The notes beneath the pieces are model-generated. The model did not search any database. It saw nothing but the letters and a program-made list of their open reading frames with translations, and was not told the origin of the DNA. DNA of 64,000 nucleotides from Zoroaster sp. YZ-2022. Taxonomy: Eukaryota > Echinodermata > Asteroidea > Forcipulatida > Zoroasteridae. Location of the stretch: the NCBI GenBank assembly GCA_029582265.1, contig CM055819.1, positions 43,347,048-43,411,047 of the forward strand, given 5' to 3'. How positions within the stretch are numbered: position 1 is the stretch's first letter; each line of letters begins with the position of its first letter. Position numbers and translations under genes: made by a program. Of this stretch, positions 21,734-32,239 are shown piece by piece.

Positions 21734-22400
21734 GTTAGCTGTTTACATTGCATTTGCAATTTAATTCATTTTCGATTGTGTAATCGTGCAGTGAATCGTG
21801 TCATTTGAAGTTTAACATTTTTAATTATTCAGTATTGTATTTAAAGTAAACTTGATTGAACCAAGGAAATATTTGCAATATTTGGTGTTAGCTGTTTACA
21901 TTGCATTTGCAATTTAATTCATTTTCGATTGTGTAAGCGTGCAGTGAATCGTGTCATTTGAAGTTTAACATTTTTAATTATTCAGTATTGTATTTAAAGT
22001 AAACTTGATTGAACCAAGGAAATATTTGCAATATTTGGTGTTTGTGTAATCGTGCAGTGAATCGTGTCATTTGAAGTTTAACATTTTTAATTATTCAGTA
22101 TTGTATTTAAAGTAAACTTGATTGAACCAAGGAAATATTTGCAATATTTGGTGTTAGCTGTTTACATTGCATTTGCAATTTAATTCATTTTCGATTGTGT
22201 AATCGTGCAGTGAATCTTGTCATTTGAAGTTTAACATTTTTAATATTCATTATCATATTTAAAGTAACTTGATTGCACCAATGAGCCTTTTAATTGTTTA
22301 ATGTTAGCTGCTTACATTGCACTTGCAGTTTCATTCATTTTCAATCGTGTAATCGTATCATTTGACGTTTAATATTTTAATACCAAGTAGTATTTTTAAG
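21734..22400 (+). repeat. about 153-bp tandem repeat, 5 units
   Basis: Units start with GTTAGCTG at 21734, 21887, 22153 and 22302, plus a 5'-truncated unit at 22041. Each holds TTACATTGCATTTGCAATTT, GTGTAATCGTGCAGTG and AAACTTGATTG. The first three are almost identical, the last two diverged. Related single units recur at 56019, 56526 and 56678 after module D, so part of the array predates the segmental duplication. Confidence 0.9.
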
Positions 22401-22422
22401 GAAACTGGGTAGAACACAGAAT

Positions 22423-22619
22423 CAGTGGCGTAACTATAGGGGAACGTGCCCCCCCCCCTCCCCCCAGCAGAGGTCTGTGCCCCTCGGGTGCTCCTCATTC
22501 AGAATTTTTAAAAAAAGGTCCCTATTTGAGACTGCAGGATTCAAGTATTGATATACCCCCTAGAAAAAGTGGTACACCCCCGAGTTCCTCCTGAATATTG
22601 GACCCTAGTTACGCCACTG
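22423..22619. mobile_element. hAT MITE with perfect 8-bp target duplication
   Basis: TIRs CAGTGGCGTAACTATAGGG and CCCTAGTTACGCCACTG at the ends of 197 bp, flanked by CACAGAAT on both sides (22415-22422 and 22620-22627). The interior holds a C-run (22449-22465) and no coding capacity. It split the tandem-repeat region. Same family as 12166-12379. Confidence 0.95.
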
Positions 22620-22814
22620 CACAGAATCTTAAACATTGTTTATGTTAGCTGCTTATATTACACAATATCAATCATTTTCGAGGGTGTAAATTGTGTCTTT
22701 AGACGCTTTAACTTTTTGTGTGTGTTTTAAGCTTTACAAGTTTTAATGTTCACTTTTCAAATTACGTTTGCAATTTCACTATTTTTCACACTGCCTGAAG
22801 TTAGAGTAAGTTTA

Positions 22815-22886
22815 AACTGTAAGATTCATGTGAACTGTAAGATTCATGTGAACTGTAAGATTCATGTGAACTGTAAGATTCATGTG
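22815..22886 (+). repeat. 18-bp tandem repeat, 4 copies
   Basis: Four exact copies of AACTGTAAGATTCATGTG. The paralogous positions at 45356 and 56854 hold a single copy (CTGTAAG-CGCATG), so the expansion is private to module B. Frames across it (NCKIHV repeats) are incidental. Confidence 0.9.
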
Positions 22887-22949
22887 AAAAAGTTTAAGGC
22901 CAAACAAAAGTCTCCTGTTTCTGATCTCTTTTTCTATAAAACAGTGTCC

Positions 22950-23175
22950 AATTGCAGCCAAAATTGCTGGATCGATTGGAATTATGCCATGCTGTGCTTT
23001 AAACGACTTTTTCACATAGGGGTATGAATGCTTGCCCAATTTCTGAGGCCGCTCTTAGACATCATACTTTGTATATGGGAAATTTGGTTCCCCGTAAACA
23101 ATGTACCACGTATTTCCCTGTTGGCCAAAAAAGGGATTTTTTTAAATCCTACCGATGATCAGAAACCGGAGACCT
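22950..23175 (-). repeat. GGCC-ended interspersed repeat, copy 2
   Basis: Read on the minus strand from TTAGGCCAAAAAGGTCTCCG it matches 14694-14900 (GGGAAATACGTGGTAC, CGGGGAACCAAATT). A third relative, ACCGGAGAGTTTC followed by TTTTTGGCCTTA, lies at about 59026-59056. Confidence 0.65.
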
Positions 23176-24160
23176 TTTTGGCCTAATGAAAATGAATAAC
23201 ATTAAAGACAATAATCCACTTTAGTTAAAATGTCTGTATAATATCCATCCATACTTTATAAGACTCAGCTTATTTCATTGGATTGTTAAAGAGGAGATCT
23301 AAGCGAATAATAAATAATCTACTTTTCTCCCATTTGTAGAGAGTCATAAGGAAACTCAACCCAAGGAAAATATATTGTAAAAAGTAAATTTGTCTGAAAC
23401 CCCTTTTGTCTCCAATTCAGAATAGGTCCACTGAGGAAAAGACAAAGGATCCCTGATACGTTGACATAATTATACAGCGCAGATATTTTCGGTAATATTT
23501 ATAAAATCTTTGCCAATACTTGAGTGGCTTTTCAAGGCCGACATCAGGAAGGAGATTTTTAAAACGTAAGAGGGATATTTGTTTTCCTCCAGGGGATTTT
23601 TTCTGAATTTGAGAGTTTTGGGAAAATGAATTTTTACAATAATCTATGAGTTTAGAGAATAAAACGTATGTTGTTTAGTTTGCTTATTGTACAACCTTTC
23701 TAAATTGGGGAAAAGTAAGATATTAATATTTGCCGAGAGCCCCTCTATAACAAGAAATACGAATAATGTATTCAGATGGTTCGTATTTATCCCAATTTTC
23801 AATTTCTGTCTTCGGAGAAAATTGGAAATTATACCAGTGTTGTGAAAACAATGGAAGAATACACTGACACCACTGGTGTAATTTTAACACTCTAGTTTGG
23901 TTTCAGCGAGTACCGGGTATATCTGTAGTTTCAATAACAGTTCTTTTGATCATGTTTTCTAATTATATGATGGTAGAGAATATATTTTGGCCAAGTGGAA
24001 TGGTTAACAGACCTATAGATTGGTCTGTAAACGTGGCGCGTGGAGATTTTATTTTTTATTTTATTTTTAAATAAGCTTAAATCAAATTCGACATACAGTT
24101 ATAGTTATACAAGAAATGTGTATTTCGGTGTTTATTTATTCGAATAAATTCAGCATAGCA

Positions 24161-24928
24161 TATAGAAACTGTTCATGTTCTCGTTGTCATTTCTTGAAAG
24201 GATTGTATACAGAGTTCTTTGCCATTTCCCTAATCTGCTGTGAACCACTGATTGGCCCATTAGGGTCACTGATATAGTGTCTATTGCCTATATCTGTGCA
24301 TGACCTGGTCATACCTAATTGTGGCTATTGTTCACCTTAACACTTTATAAAAAATAAATAAATAAATAAATAACACCCCCTTCAAAAAATGTTTTAAATA
24401 TATTTTCTCAAAATCTAGATCCTATCATCAGTATATATATATATATACATGTATATCTAATTAGGTAAAATAAATTTGAGCAAAAATACATTTGAGGGAA
24501 TGTAAAACATTTGTACTGTTGACCAGACTGTTTTTATGAATAGACTTACTCTTTTTGAATCCAATAATACACCCATCACAACTTCTAAGTTCCCGCTAAT
24601 ATTTTTTTAGAATATCTCAACAAGTATTGCATTGAAAGGCACGGCGTGTAAGGTTGTATCGTTGTCACGGTGAAATTACTAGGTACTGGATATTTTTCAA
24701 ATATCTCATGACCATAAGGTACATGCATCATGAGTTTTGTGCCATAAGATACTAAAGGTTCAAATAATATTAGCATTTGTATGTAACAACTTTGATAACT
24801 GACATTACGCCTGTTTGGGCAATGGGCGGATAGTAAGTTTCAACATATAAAGGGCTATTCACCGTTACCTATTCAACAAAAATTAATGACCCCTCCCTTT
24901 CGCCTGCTTTAAAAACAAAATAGGGCTA
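24161..24928. other. intronic, nothing recognised
   Basis: AT-rich sequence with (AAAT)n at 24350-24372 and (TA)n at 24433-24448. No conserved frame or element termini seen. Confidence 0.5.
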
Positions 24929-25728
24929 CCCTGCGCGGAGGTAGCACATCTACACGGTGTAGTAGGTCAACGAACTTTCTGTAATTATTCCTTAATTAAA
25001 GGGTGAAAAAATTCAATCCTTCGTAAGTTCCTTTCAATCCCCATTAGAAATAATGTGTTAGAAGCTTAAAGTACTGGGGAAGTTCGTTAACCCCTTTAAG
25101 CCAGCCGCAAGTGCCATGCCTGAGGGGTCCCTATGGGATTTGTGTACACACTAGACGTTGGGGTTCACGAAGGTCGTAAACGCAGGCTGATTACCATCAG
25201 ATAACATGCCTGCTGCGGTCTGGGAGACATCTCAAAGGCCTCTGTGATGGCCATTTGACAGGTCTTAGGTATTTCGACCAATAAAAACGTCTATGTTGGG
25301 GGGGGGTTTGATATTGGGGGATGGCTGTTGGGGGGGTCGGATGATGGCGGTATCTGAGTGATTGGTGATGTTTTTCGATAGGAGGTCGTTTTTTATGAAT
25401 GGGCCATGGGTTTGTATACATGGCAGGATAGTGTATGTATAGACTGGACTACTATTGAGTGAATAAAGTACAGATTTTGGGTTTAAAAATGAGTTTTTTT
25501 AATGAAAAATGAGGTTTTTTAGTGTTAATTAGGTAATTAATTTTCTAACATTTTCCCAAAATTTTTTTTTTATAGAAAACATCTCTAGACCCTCTGAAAC
25601 AAGTTAAAACTATTAACATTGGGAAAATCACTTCATTTACCCATGTAATTAACGATTTTACAACCTACTACACGGTGTAGATGTGCTGCCTACGCCGCGC
25701 TGAAATGAATATCGGACGACGCGCAGGG
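24929..25728. mobile_element. TIR element flanked by TA
   Basis: Ends CCCTGCGCGG and GACGCGCAGGG, flanked by TA on both sides (24927-24928 and 25729-25730). Longer internal arms pair: AGGTAGCACATCTACACGGT (24938) with ACACGGTGTAGATGTGCTGC (25671-25690), each including the palindrome ACACGGTGTAG. The right arm carries about 30 extra bases between tip and inner arm. No transposase; the interior has a G-run (25299-25308). A Tc1/mariner-type or other TA-target family is possible. Confidence 0.75.
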
Positions 25729-25958
25729 TAAAGGGATCGTACGTGTTTTAAACAAAGTGACTGATATTTTATTGAAAACAAATAAGGTTTGAAGTTATCT
25801 AGACATCAGAATAAGTTACTAATGCTGCTTACTATTGTCCTATGCTAACAACAATTTCAACCATCTGTCAATAACCGTGGATACGCCCCTGACAAACATG
25901 TTTTAAAACAAAATAATATGAATATGAAGCTTTTACATGGTTTACAAAGTATCTATAG

Positions 25959-26275
25959 CCACTTTGTCAGATGTACACTTTCGAGCAGTTCTCAACCGCC
26001 CATCTAATGTCAATGAAGAAGTGATAAACAGTCTACCATAAGCTGAAGTAAATCATGACCTTGATGCAGTGTCCACACTCGAAGAAACCATCAGTGTATC
26101 TCTCAGCTCTCCAATGGTAAAGCTCCCTGTATAGATGTCATCCCTGCAGAGATATACAAAGTCTGTGATGTACCTATTGCCATAAAACTCACCGAGCTCT
26201 TCATAATCATGTGGAGAAAAGAAATCATCCACAAGTTTTCAAAGATGCAGCCATCATCCACATCTACTGGCGTAA
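25959..26275 (+). pseudogene. non-LTR reverse transcriptase fragment
   Basis: Degraded + strand reading: FRAVLNRPSNVNEEVINSLP, then HDLDAVSTLEETIS, LSNGKAPCIDVIPAEIYK and KLTELFIIMWRKEIIH. The S-GKAPG-D-IPAEI-K motif and the KLTELF-W helix are the N-terminal (finger) region of non-LTR RTs; the catalytic region is absent. It contains an internal stop and one frameshift. It ends abruptly at about 26275 after Q-x-FKDAA-IH. Confidence 0.75.
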
Positions 26276-27895
26276 ATCCGTGATGAAAAGTGGGTGTGAT
26301 TTTGAAATTTGGGTACACGGTATAGCTTGACGTTCTGCATGTGTATTTTTATTACAGGCATGGAAAATTCTGGGGGAATGATCCTATGGATCGAAAAGAG
26401 GGGGATATATCCTCCTCCCCGACCCAATCCTCACAGGATTTACGCCCGTGCTGGGTGACTACCTGGAATGACAAGGTTTACCACTGTAACATGCATAGGC
26501 ATGGATACATGTTTCAGGGTTTCTGTCAAGCGCCCAAAGGGAAAAGATATGTGGTCCAATCTTTCAAAATGAGTCAGAAGTATCCAGAGTTGTTTGTGTT
26601 AATCATGTCATTGCACGTGAATACAATTTTATATCACCCCATGTTAATTCACAAGATACTGACATATTTTTGGTTGCAAATTTAAGATGATAATGGGCTT
26701 GTTTACTGAACTGAATTTTTTTTTTTTTTACAAATTTCCATATTACTAAATTTGCAGGATTCGTTGACATACTGACAATTTTAGAGACTCAGTTTTTATA
26801 ATAACTTCAAAATTGTTTGAGTTTATTTCAAACAGCAATAGTCATCAGTTCACCAAAATTGCATGTTTATTAAAGTAATATTGTGCCACTTTGGCAACAA
26901 TGGTTATTATGTAACATTCCTTTCCAGTCTAAGATCTGCATTGTTATAAGGACTACAGCAATATTGTACATCTCTTTATATTGTTTTGATACGAATATTT
27001 TGAGAAATGTGAAATTGTTTGCATGTTGTTCATCTTTCCTGAAGAAAATAGCAACGTCCTATTGAAATTATCGGTAAAATATCGGTGAATATCGGTAAAA
27101 ACACTGGCGGTAGATCTTTAACTATCGCGTGGGCCCTATATTGATGGTCATTGTGTCTGTACGCCTACGTTGTAGATAAATCTATTTTTGAACATTGTAG
27201 AATTCGCTGACAACAGTAGGGGCGACTAAGCTGGGTCAAGCATTTTTCTCACTTGTTGCTGGTGTTTTTAGCTCTTAGCCAAAGCTCATGATCATTTTAC
27301 CAGCTACTTATTATACAAAATATTAAACACTTTCTCTGAAGTTGGATAGGGTCCTACCCTCCCCTGCCATTTCAAATGAGACACACTTTTATTAACTGCT
27401 TTTTGGTATATTGGGTTTTGTTAGATCCACCTCTGGATGTATTTGTCATCGTAGGTCTGTTCTTCAGCGATTTCCAATACATGCGTGGAATTGTGTTTTC
27501 TCGTTTTTGCACCAATCTTAATTTTGTGCAAATCAATATAAAAACAGGAACTCATATTTTGACAATTACGCCCAGAGATGGATACAACAAAACCCTGTAC
27601 AGATCGTAAATATGTTGTATAACCATCGAATGCGCTTTAATAACTCTCTCCAAAATTACATGTTTATTGAAGTAATATTGTGCAAGTACGACAATAATGG
27701 TTATTAGGTAACATTCCTTTCCAGTCTAAGAACTGCATTGTCATAAAGGCTGCAGCAATATTTTACATCTCTTGATATTGTTTTGATAATAACCAAGCAC
27801 TAATAAACGAAACAAACCCGTCTTGTTTTATTTATTGTTATCGGTTGTTTTCAAGCAATATCAGCCATTGTTGTGTAAGGGCGCACAACCATTGA
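26276..27895. other. intergenic/intronic, two related copies of a 130-bp segment
   Basis: 26860-26990 and 27655-27790 resemble each other (GTTTATTAAAGTAATATTGTG, AACATTCCTTTCCAGTCTAAG). A T-run lies at 26709-26720. The open frame at 26341-26685 has no recognised domain and is not called. Confidence 0.5.
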
Positions 27896-28152
27896 CCAAT
27901 CAATGATGGGATGTAAGTTGGAGCGCCAAACTGAAAAGTCAATGTCAAAACCGTCACACCTCTTCATCAAGAATGAGAAACAGTTTTAGCCAATCAGAGT
28001 GGCGATTTCCATTCGTGTGGGAGGACATTTACCAATCAAAATGTAAACAGTGCTATGCATAATGCATGGCAATACATCAACCAATCAGTAAATGAGCAAT
28101 AAGCGACTTGCATCTTATGGTCCAACATGTAAGCTCTATACCCTAATATATA
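27896..28152 (+). promoter_or_regulatory. candidate promoter: four CCAAT boxes and a TATA box
   Basis: Four CCAAT motifs, all extended as CCAATCA, lie on the + strand at 27896, 27990, 28032 and 28081, followed by TATATAG at 28146-28153. About 360 bases further is the ATG (28510) of the PAN/fibrinogen-like gene. An inverted ATGCATAATGCAT lies between (28055-28067). Repeated CCAAT boxes upstream of one TATA are typical of inducible or histone-type polymerase II promoters. Start-site position is inferred only. Confidence 0.55.
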
Positions 28153-28509
28153 GCTGCGTGCCGTCAACAAGCTTCGTGACATTCTCAATTAACTTTCATC
28201 TCAACAGCCATTGATCTTCTGATGTAGAGAAAACTGACAAACATTCGAGTAGTAGGATTTGAATTTCTCCTTGGTTATAAGGAAAACGTCTATCATGTTA
28301 TTTGAAACTGCTGAATGACTTTGATTTTGGAAAGGGCAACGAACAGACGAAAATTATATTTGAATTGTTTCATCTACCATTGTTTCTGAAAACTGCTGAA
28401 TAAATTTGAGTTGAATACATTTCGAACAGTTTCGTTTATAGATTCGACAACGATGAAGCAAATACAAGACGTTGTAATAAGGAGCATTCCTTATTTCAAA
28501 TATATCAAA

Positions 28510-29534
28510 ATGATTATAGCTTTTATAATGTTGATGATCGTAGCAGACGTGGACTCCGTTGGAAGTCATTGTGGTCGGCTGGAACACAAACTGTTCGTTG
28601 CAGAAAACAGAGTCCTCAAAACTTTGTTTACAAGAATAAAACTCAACACAATCATGTCATTTGTGGACGAGACTGCAGCATGGATAAGGATTGTAAGTCA
28701 TTCAATTTCTATGAATTCAATCAACTATGTGAGCTGAGTAACTCGACAAGGGCTGAACATCCAGAAGATTTCTTCGAAGTACAAGGAAGTCTTTACTTTG
28801 ATGTAGATGAGGACACACCTCTGTACTCATTGCCTGACAGTTCACCAATCGTTATCGATCCACATAGAAGTTGCAAGAAGCTGTTGGAGGTAGGTTACGG
28901 CATGAGTGGTGTGTACACAATCTATCCTGGTGGATTTATCGAAGGTCTGCGTGTTTACTGCGACATGGAAATTGATGGCGGGGGATGGATTGTGTTCCAA
29001 CGACGGCAAGACGGCAGCGTGGACTTCTACCAAAATTGGACTGATTACCAAGCAGGATTTGGAGATCTTTCTGGTGAGTTCTGGCTTGGCAATGAGAACT
29101 TGGTGAAGCTGACCTCTGACGCTTCCCAAGGGGCTTGGCAGCTCCGCATAGATCTGGAAGACTGGTTCGGAAATATGTCGTGGACGAAATACAACGACTT
29201 CAACATACTGCCAGATAACTATATTCTACACGTTGACCAATAATGGTTACAGCAGCCCTGCAGGGGACGGGCTTTCGTATCATTCGACAAACCCTTTTTC
29301 CACCAAGGATCAGGACAACGATGGAGACTCAACTAAGCACTGGGCACAATATAATGAAGGCGCTTGGTGGTTAGCAGCAGCAATATCACATTTGAATGGT
29401 AAATATATGTCAAATTGGCGTACTAATTATAATAATAAAGGAATAAAGTGGTATTACTGGTTAGGAAATACAATTTCTCAAAAAACAAATGCAATATGAA
29501 AATGCGTGAAACTGGTGTATAATAAATTAGTTTT
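28510..29534 (+). pseudogene. secreted PAN/apple-like plus fibrinogen-related (FReD) protein, frame broken three times
   Basis: The ATG at 28510 starts a signal peptide (MIIAFIMLMIVADVDSVG) and then HCGRLEHKLFVAENRVL. Near 28620 the frame shifts by one base into CGRDCSMDKDCKSFNFYEF and CELSNST, a PAN/apple-like module. It then continues with CKKLLEVGYGMSGVYTI, VYCDMEIDGGGWIVFQRRQD, GEFWLGNENL and NYILHVD, the N-terminal two thirds of a fibrinogen C-terminal domain. At about 29238 a second shift leads to AGDGLSYHSTNPFSTKDQDN and YNEGAWWLAAAI; a third near 29494 leads to MKMRETGV and a stop. FReDs have a Cys pair around the C-terminal calcium loop; here both positions are changed (STKHWAQ, AAAISHLNG). 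There is no intron. FReD lectins serve in innate immunity in invertebrates; this copy is probably a pseudogene, unless the shifts are assembly errors. Confidence 0.85.
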
Positions 29535-29902
29535 TTCGGGATGGAACGCCTTTTCTATGAAATAATTATTGACATAAGGCAGTTTTGATAAATGAACAAA
29601 ATATATATTAGAACAAATACACATAAACAATTAAATCAACACTTGTTAGATTAGGCCTTTACCAGTAATTGGGCTACCTGAATAAAAAAAAATGGCCGAA
29701 TTACATTTTAACTTTGTTACTAATAGTGCACACTCCCTCCCTTTATAAATCACAATAATGCATTTCTTCCTTCCTCACCTCCCCTCCCCCTTCCAACCTT
29801 CCATCCTTCCTTCCTTCTTGCCTTCAATACACAAATTGTTTTAAGAATCAAGAATCAAGAACTTTTTGCCAATCAATTTGGTTTGTAATTGTTCATTCAT
29901 AG

Positions 29903-30136
29903 TGAGAGCAGTGTTTTCAGGTTGCCCCGAGGCCGATGTCATAGCCACCGATCCGATGGTCATCTTTACGATCCCCAATGCCACAGATTACTACACCGGC
30001 AAGCCACTCACCGTGTCGTGCAGTCAAATGCCGGGGACGGAATTCACCAAGAACAGCACGGTGGTGGTGAAGTGTACGGCGAACGATGCTGAGGGGCACG
30101 TGGCATCACAAGTGTGCTCCTTCAACTTTCAGCCGT
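29903..30136 (+). CDS. HYR domain exon 1
   Basis: A 234-nt exon after TTCATTCATAG and before the donor GTAAGA; phase 1 to phase 1, hence symmetric. It encodes RAVFSGCPEADVIATD, then IFTIPNATDYYTGKPLTVSC, GTEFTKNSTVVVKCTAND and EGHVASQVCSFNFQP. Cys-Pro at the start, the V-C central strand, F-G-T-V-CTA-D and the closing CSF are the hyalin-repeat pattern, an immunoglobulin-like fold of extracellular adhesion proteins often next to F5/8C, CCP or EGF modules. It can splice from exon c of module B and into exon a of module C. Confidence 0.9.
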
Positions 30137-30670
30137 GTAAGAAAATCTATTAAATAAAACACAACTTTATTATAACCTTAAAACTTGAATTGAAGTTGGT
30201 ATTGGTACCGATCATCCTAAGAAATTATTTTTGTCTGACTTTCTGTAATTGAAATGTATTACAAATTTGAAAATTTGGCTGTGATCCATTTTCCTCCATT
30301 AGAATGAATACAAACGTAAATGAAATACGCTGAAACTTTAACATGTTGGTTTATTATACATAGCTATTTTATTCTGGATGCATTTTAAGACATTTCACCC
30401 ATGGTTGGATCTACAAGGGGGTCTAGACCCTGCTCCTTTATGGATGCAGTGACAGACATGTTACCCAGCCAGGGTACGAGACGAAATTCACTCACCGAAA
30501 ATATCTGCGGTGGTTTGACTGACGACAACATTTGGCATTGTATACTCGCCATTATGATTTTGGACTTTTTTACACAAGCTTTAATTGCTTCTGACTAAAT
30601 TAATTAATCCAGCCGCAAATGTAAGTGAATTCCGTCCACCATATTGAGAGGGGATCGAGTATACATAATA
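30137..30670. other. intron downstream of HYR1
   Basis: Collinear with 47166-47420 (AAACTTGAATTGAAGTTGGT, CTGTGATCCATTTTCCT). From 30480 to 30660 it matches 47870-48130 (ATTAATCCAGCC, TACCATATTGAGAGG). No gene seen. Confidence 0.7.
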
Positions 30671-31393
30671 CAGGTTAGCTCAAAAACGGAACGGCATACT
30701 TCCACTACCTTAGACTCAAACCACCTGTACCAATGGATGGAGAATCTTTTTAAAAGAAAAATGATACCAAGATCTCCCGATTCGGTTAAGTAGTTCTTGC
30801 TCCAGAGCCTATTTTGTGAAGCAAAGTCAGGATCACTTGCCGATTTGTTCCATGCAGAGAGGGGCATGATGGTAGTATAATATAACATAACAATTCAACT
30901 TTATTAGTAAACTTAACATCATACATACATTTCTCAATGCCTCTTCCAATCGTTCCTGGAGAGCGTTTAGATTTCTGGCGAAGGGTGTCACATATACGAT
31001 AGACTTCACATGTCCCCACAAGAAGAAATCGAGGGGCGTCAGGTCCGGCGATCGAGGAGGATATTTGATAGGATGTCCCAACCCCACAACTCTACCAGGG
31101 AATAGCTCCTGAAGCATATCACGCACAATCCTTGTCTTATGAGCAGGACACCCATCTTGAAAGCCCCAGTGGTCATTGATGTCCACTCCCAGACGTTCGC
31201 ATTCAGGCAGCACGAATTCGTTAACAAAATTACCCCCGACTTTGTTTCACAAAATAGGCTCTATAACAAAACCTACTGTACCGAATCGGGCGATCTTGGT
31301 ATCATTTTTCTTTTAACAAAATTCCCCATGCATTGGTGTAGGTTGTTTGAGTATCAGGGTAGAGGAAGTACGCCCTTTTGGGGGGCCACTCTG
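30671..31393 (-). mobile_element. IS630-Tc1-mariner superfamily element, internally deleted
   Basis: Long inverted repeats of about 140 bp (AAAGAAAAATGATACCAAGA at 30752 and its complement near 31297) end at CAGGTTAGC (30671) and CCACTCTG (31393), with TA on both sides. The minus-strand frame 31213-30833 gives GCPAHKTRIVRDMLQELFPG and PPRSPDLTPLDFFLWGHVK, the last two catalytic-site motifs of a DDE/D transposase; the N-terminal DNA-binding part and first Asp are missing. The paralogous position at about 48138 (ATACATAGTATAGTGGC) is an uninterrupted empty site. Inactive. Confidence 0.9.
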
Positions 31394-32134
31394 TATAGTG
31401 GCTATTAATAAGCAATGCAAACAACTTGAGTGAATTAATTATATGAAGTACCTTTATATAACAGCTTAAAGAGGGTAACAGCAATACTAGTCTGCAGAAA
31501 AAAACATTGTTCCCTGGAAAGCACTTGTATGACGAGCGAGTGTGTTTCTTTAAGGCGTTCGACTATTCATATTAAAATATTGCATACGTTATCGTTCCTT
31601 GTCTCTCAGTATGCTAATATACTAATCATACTGACATATATGAAAACAAAATGTTTCTATTACAACATAAGTCCATTGTACAAGTTGAGCTCAGAAAACA
31701 CTACACAGGGGCGGATCTATAATTTTGAAAAAGGGTCCAGATAGTTGGAATGTATTGGTGTCATAAGAAACAGTGTAGCAACATTATCCCCCTATTGTTT
31801 CCAACGTAGGCTATTCTAAACCGTGTGTTTCATAGAAACATAAATAATATTAGTCGCTTTATTAAAGGCTTATGTCTCTCAAAAAGATCTTTAAGTTAAA
31901 CAACAACTGGCAGCCACACGTTTGGGGAGGTATGTCAGGACCCCTTGACCCCTGCGGATCAGGGGTTTACAGAGATCTAAAAACAAAACATGAATCTTGA
32001 GACTAGCAAGACTCATTCGGAATAATTCTTCAATTCGATAACTTGTACTATTTATCCAACGAACTTATCAGGTGGAAACGTGCAATCCGGCGTCGCCTAC
32101 TATTCTTATTTGTTTGACTGTTTTTATCATTTAG
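31394..32134. other. sequence upstream of exon a, module C
   Basis: Collinear with 48139-48863 (GCAATGCAAACAACTTGAGTG, CATACGTT-TCGTT-CTTGTCTCTCAG, GAAACGTGCAATC). It holds a decayed element (31706-31964). No gene seen. Confidence 0.7.
31706..31964. mobile_element. decayed hAT-type MITE
   Basis: CAGGGGCGGATCTATAATTTT at the left and GACCCCTGCGGATCAGGGG at the right form degenerate TIRs. The same sequence lies at 48446-48633 and, split by the 3596-5599 element, at about 3505-5740. It is therefore older than the module duplications. Confidence 0.55.
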
Positions 32135-32239
32135 ATTGCCGTGATCCTCTAGGAATGGAAAGTAGGGATATACCTGACAGCAGTTTGTCAGCCTCGTCAA
32201 GTTCCTGGCAAAAGAAGCATTCTCGGCTGAATTATAATG
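32135..32239 (+). CDS. F5/8 type C domain, exon a of module C
   Basis: A 105-nt exon after TTATCATTTAG and before GTAAAC; phase 1 to phase 1. It encodes CRDPLGMESRDIPDSSLSAS, then SWQKKHSRLNYNG. The SASS variant is the commonest form of this strand in the F5/8C family. The next exon b (39771) is 7.5 kb away because of the LINE insertions. Confidence 0.87.

Larger units (their letters stand above)
20452..24160. other. duplicated segment following exon c (module B)
   Basis: Collinear with 53790-57850 (module D) and 45091-46000 (module C). Examples are AGAGTGGCAGCCGCA just after the exon, ATTCAGCTATGATGAT (21055, 54293) and GATTGGTCTGTAAACGTGGC (24018, 57694). No exon recognised in it. The local insert at 20700-20870 (CACACGAACCGCTATC) is not seen in the other copies. 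Confidence 0.75.

Noticed and set aside
26341..26685. 114-codon open frame
   Set aside because: No recognised domain, splice context or conservation in the window.
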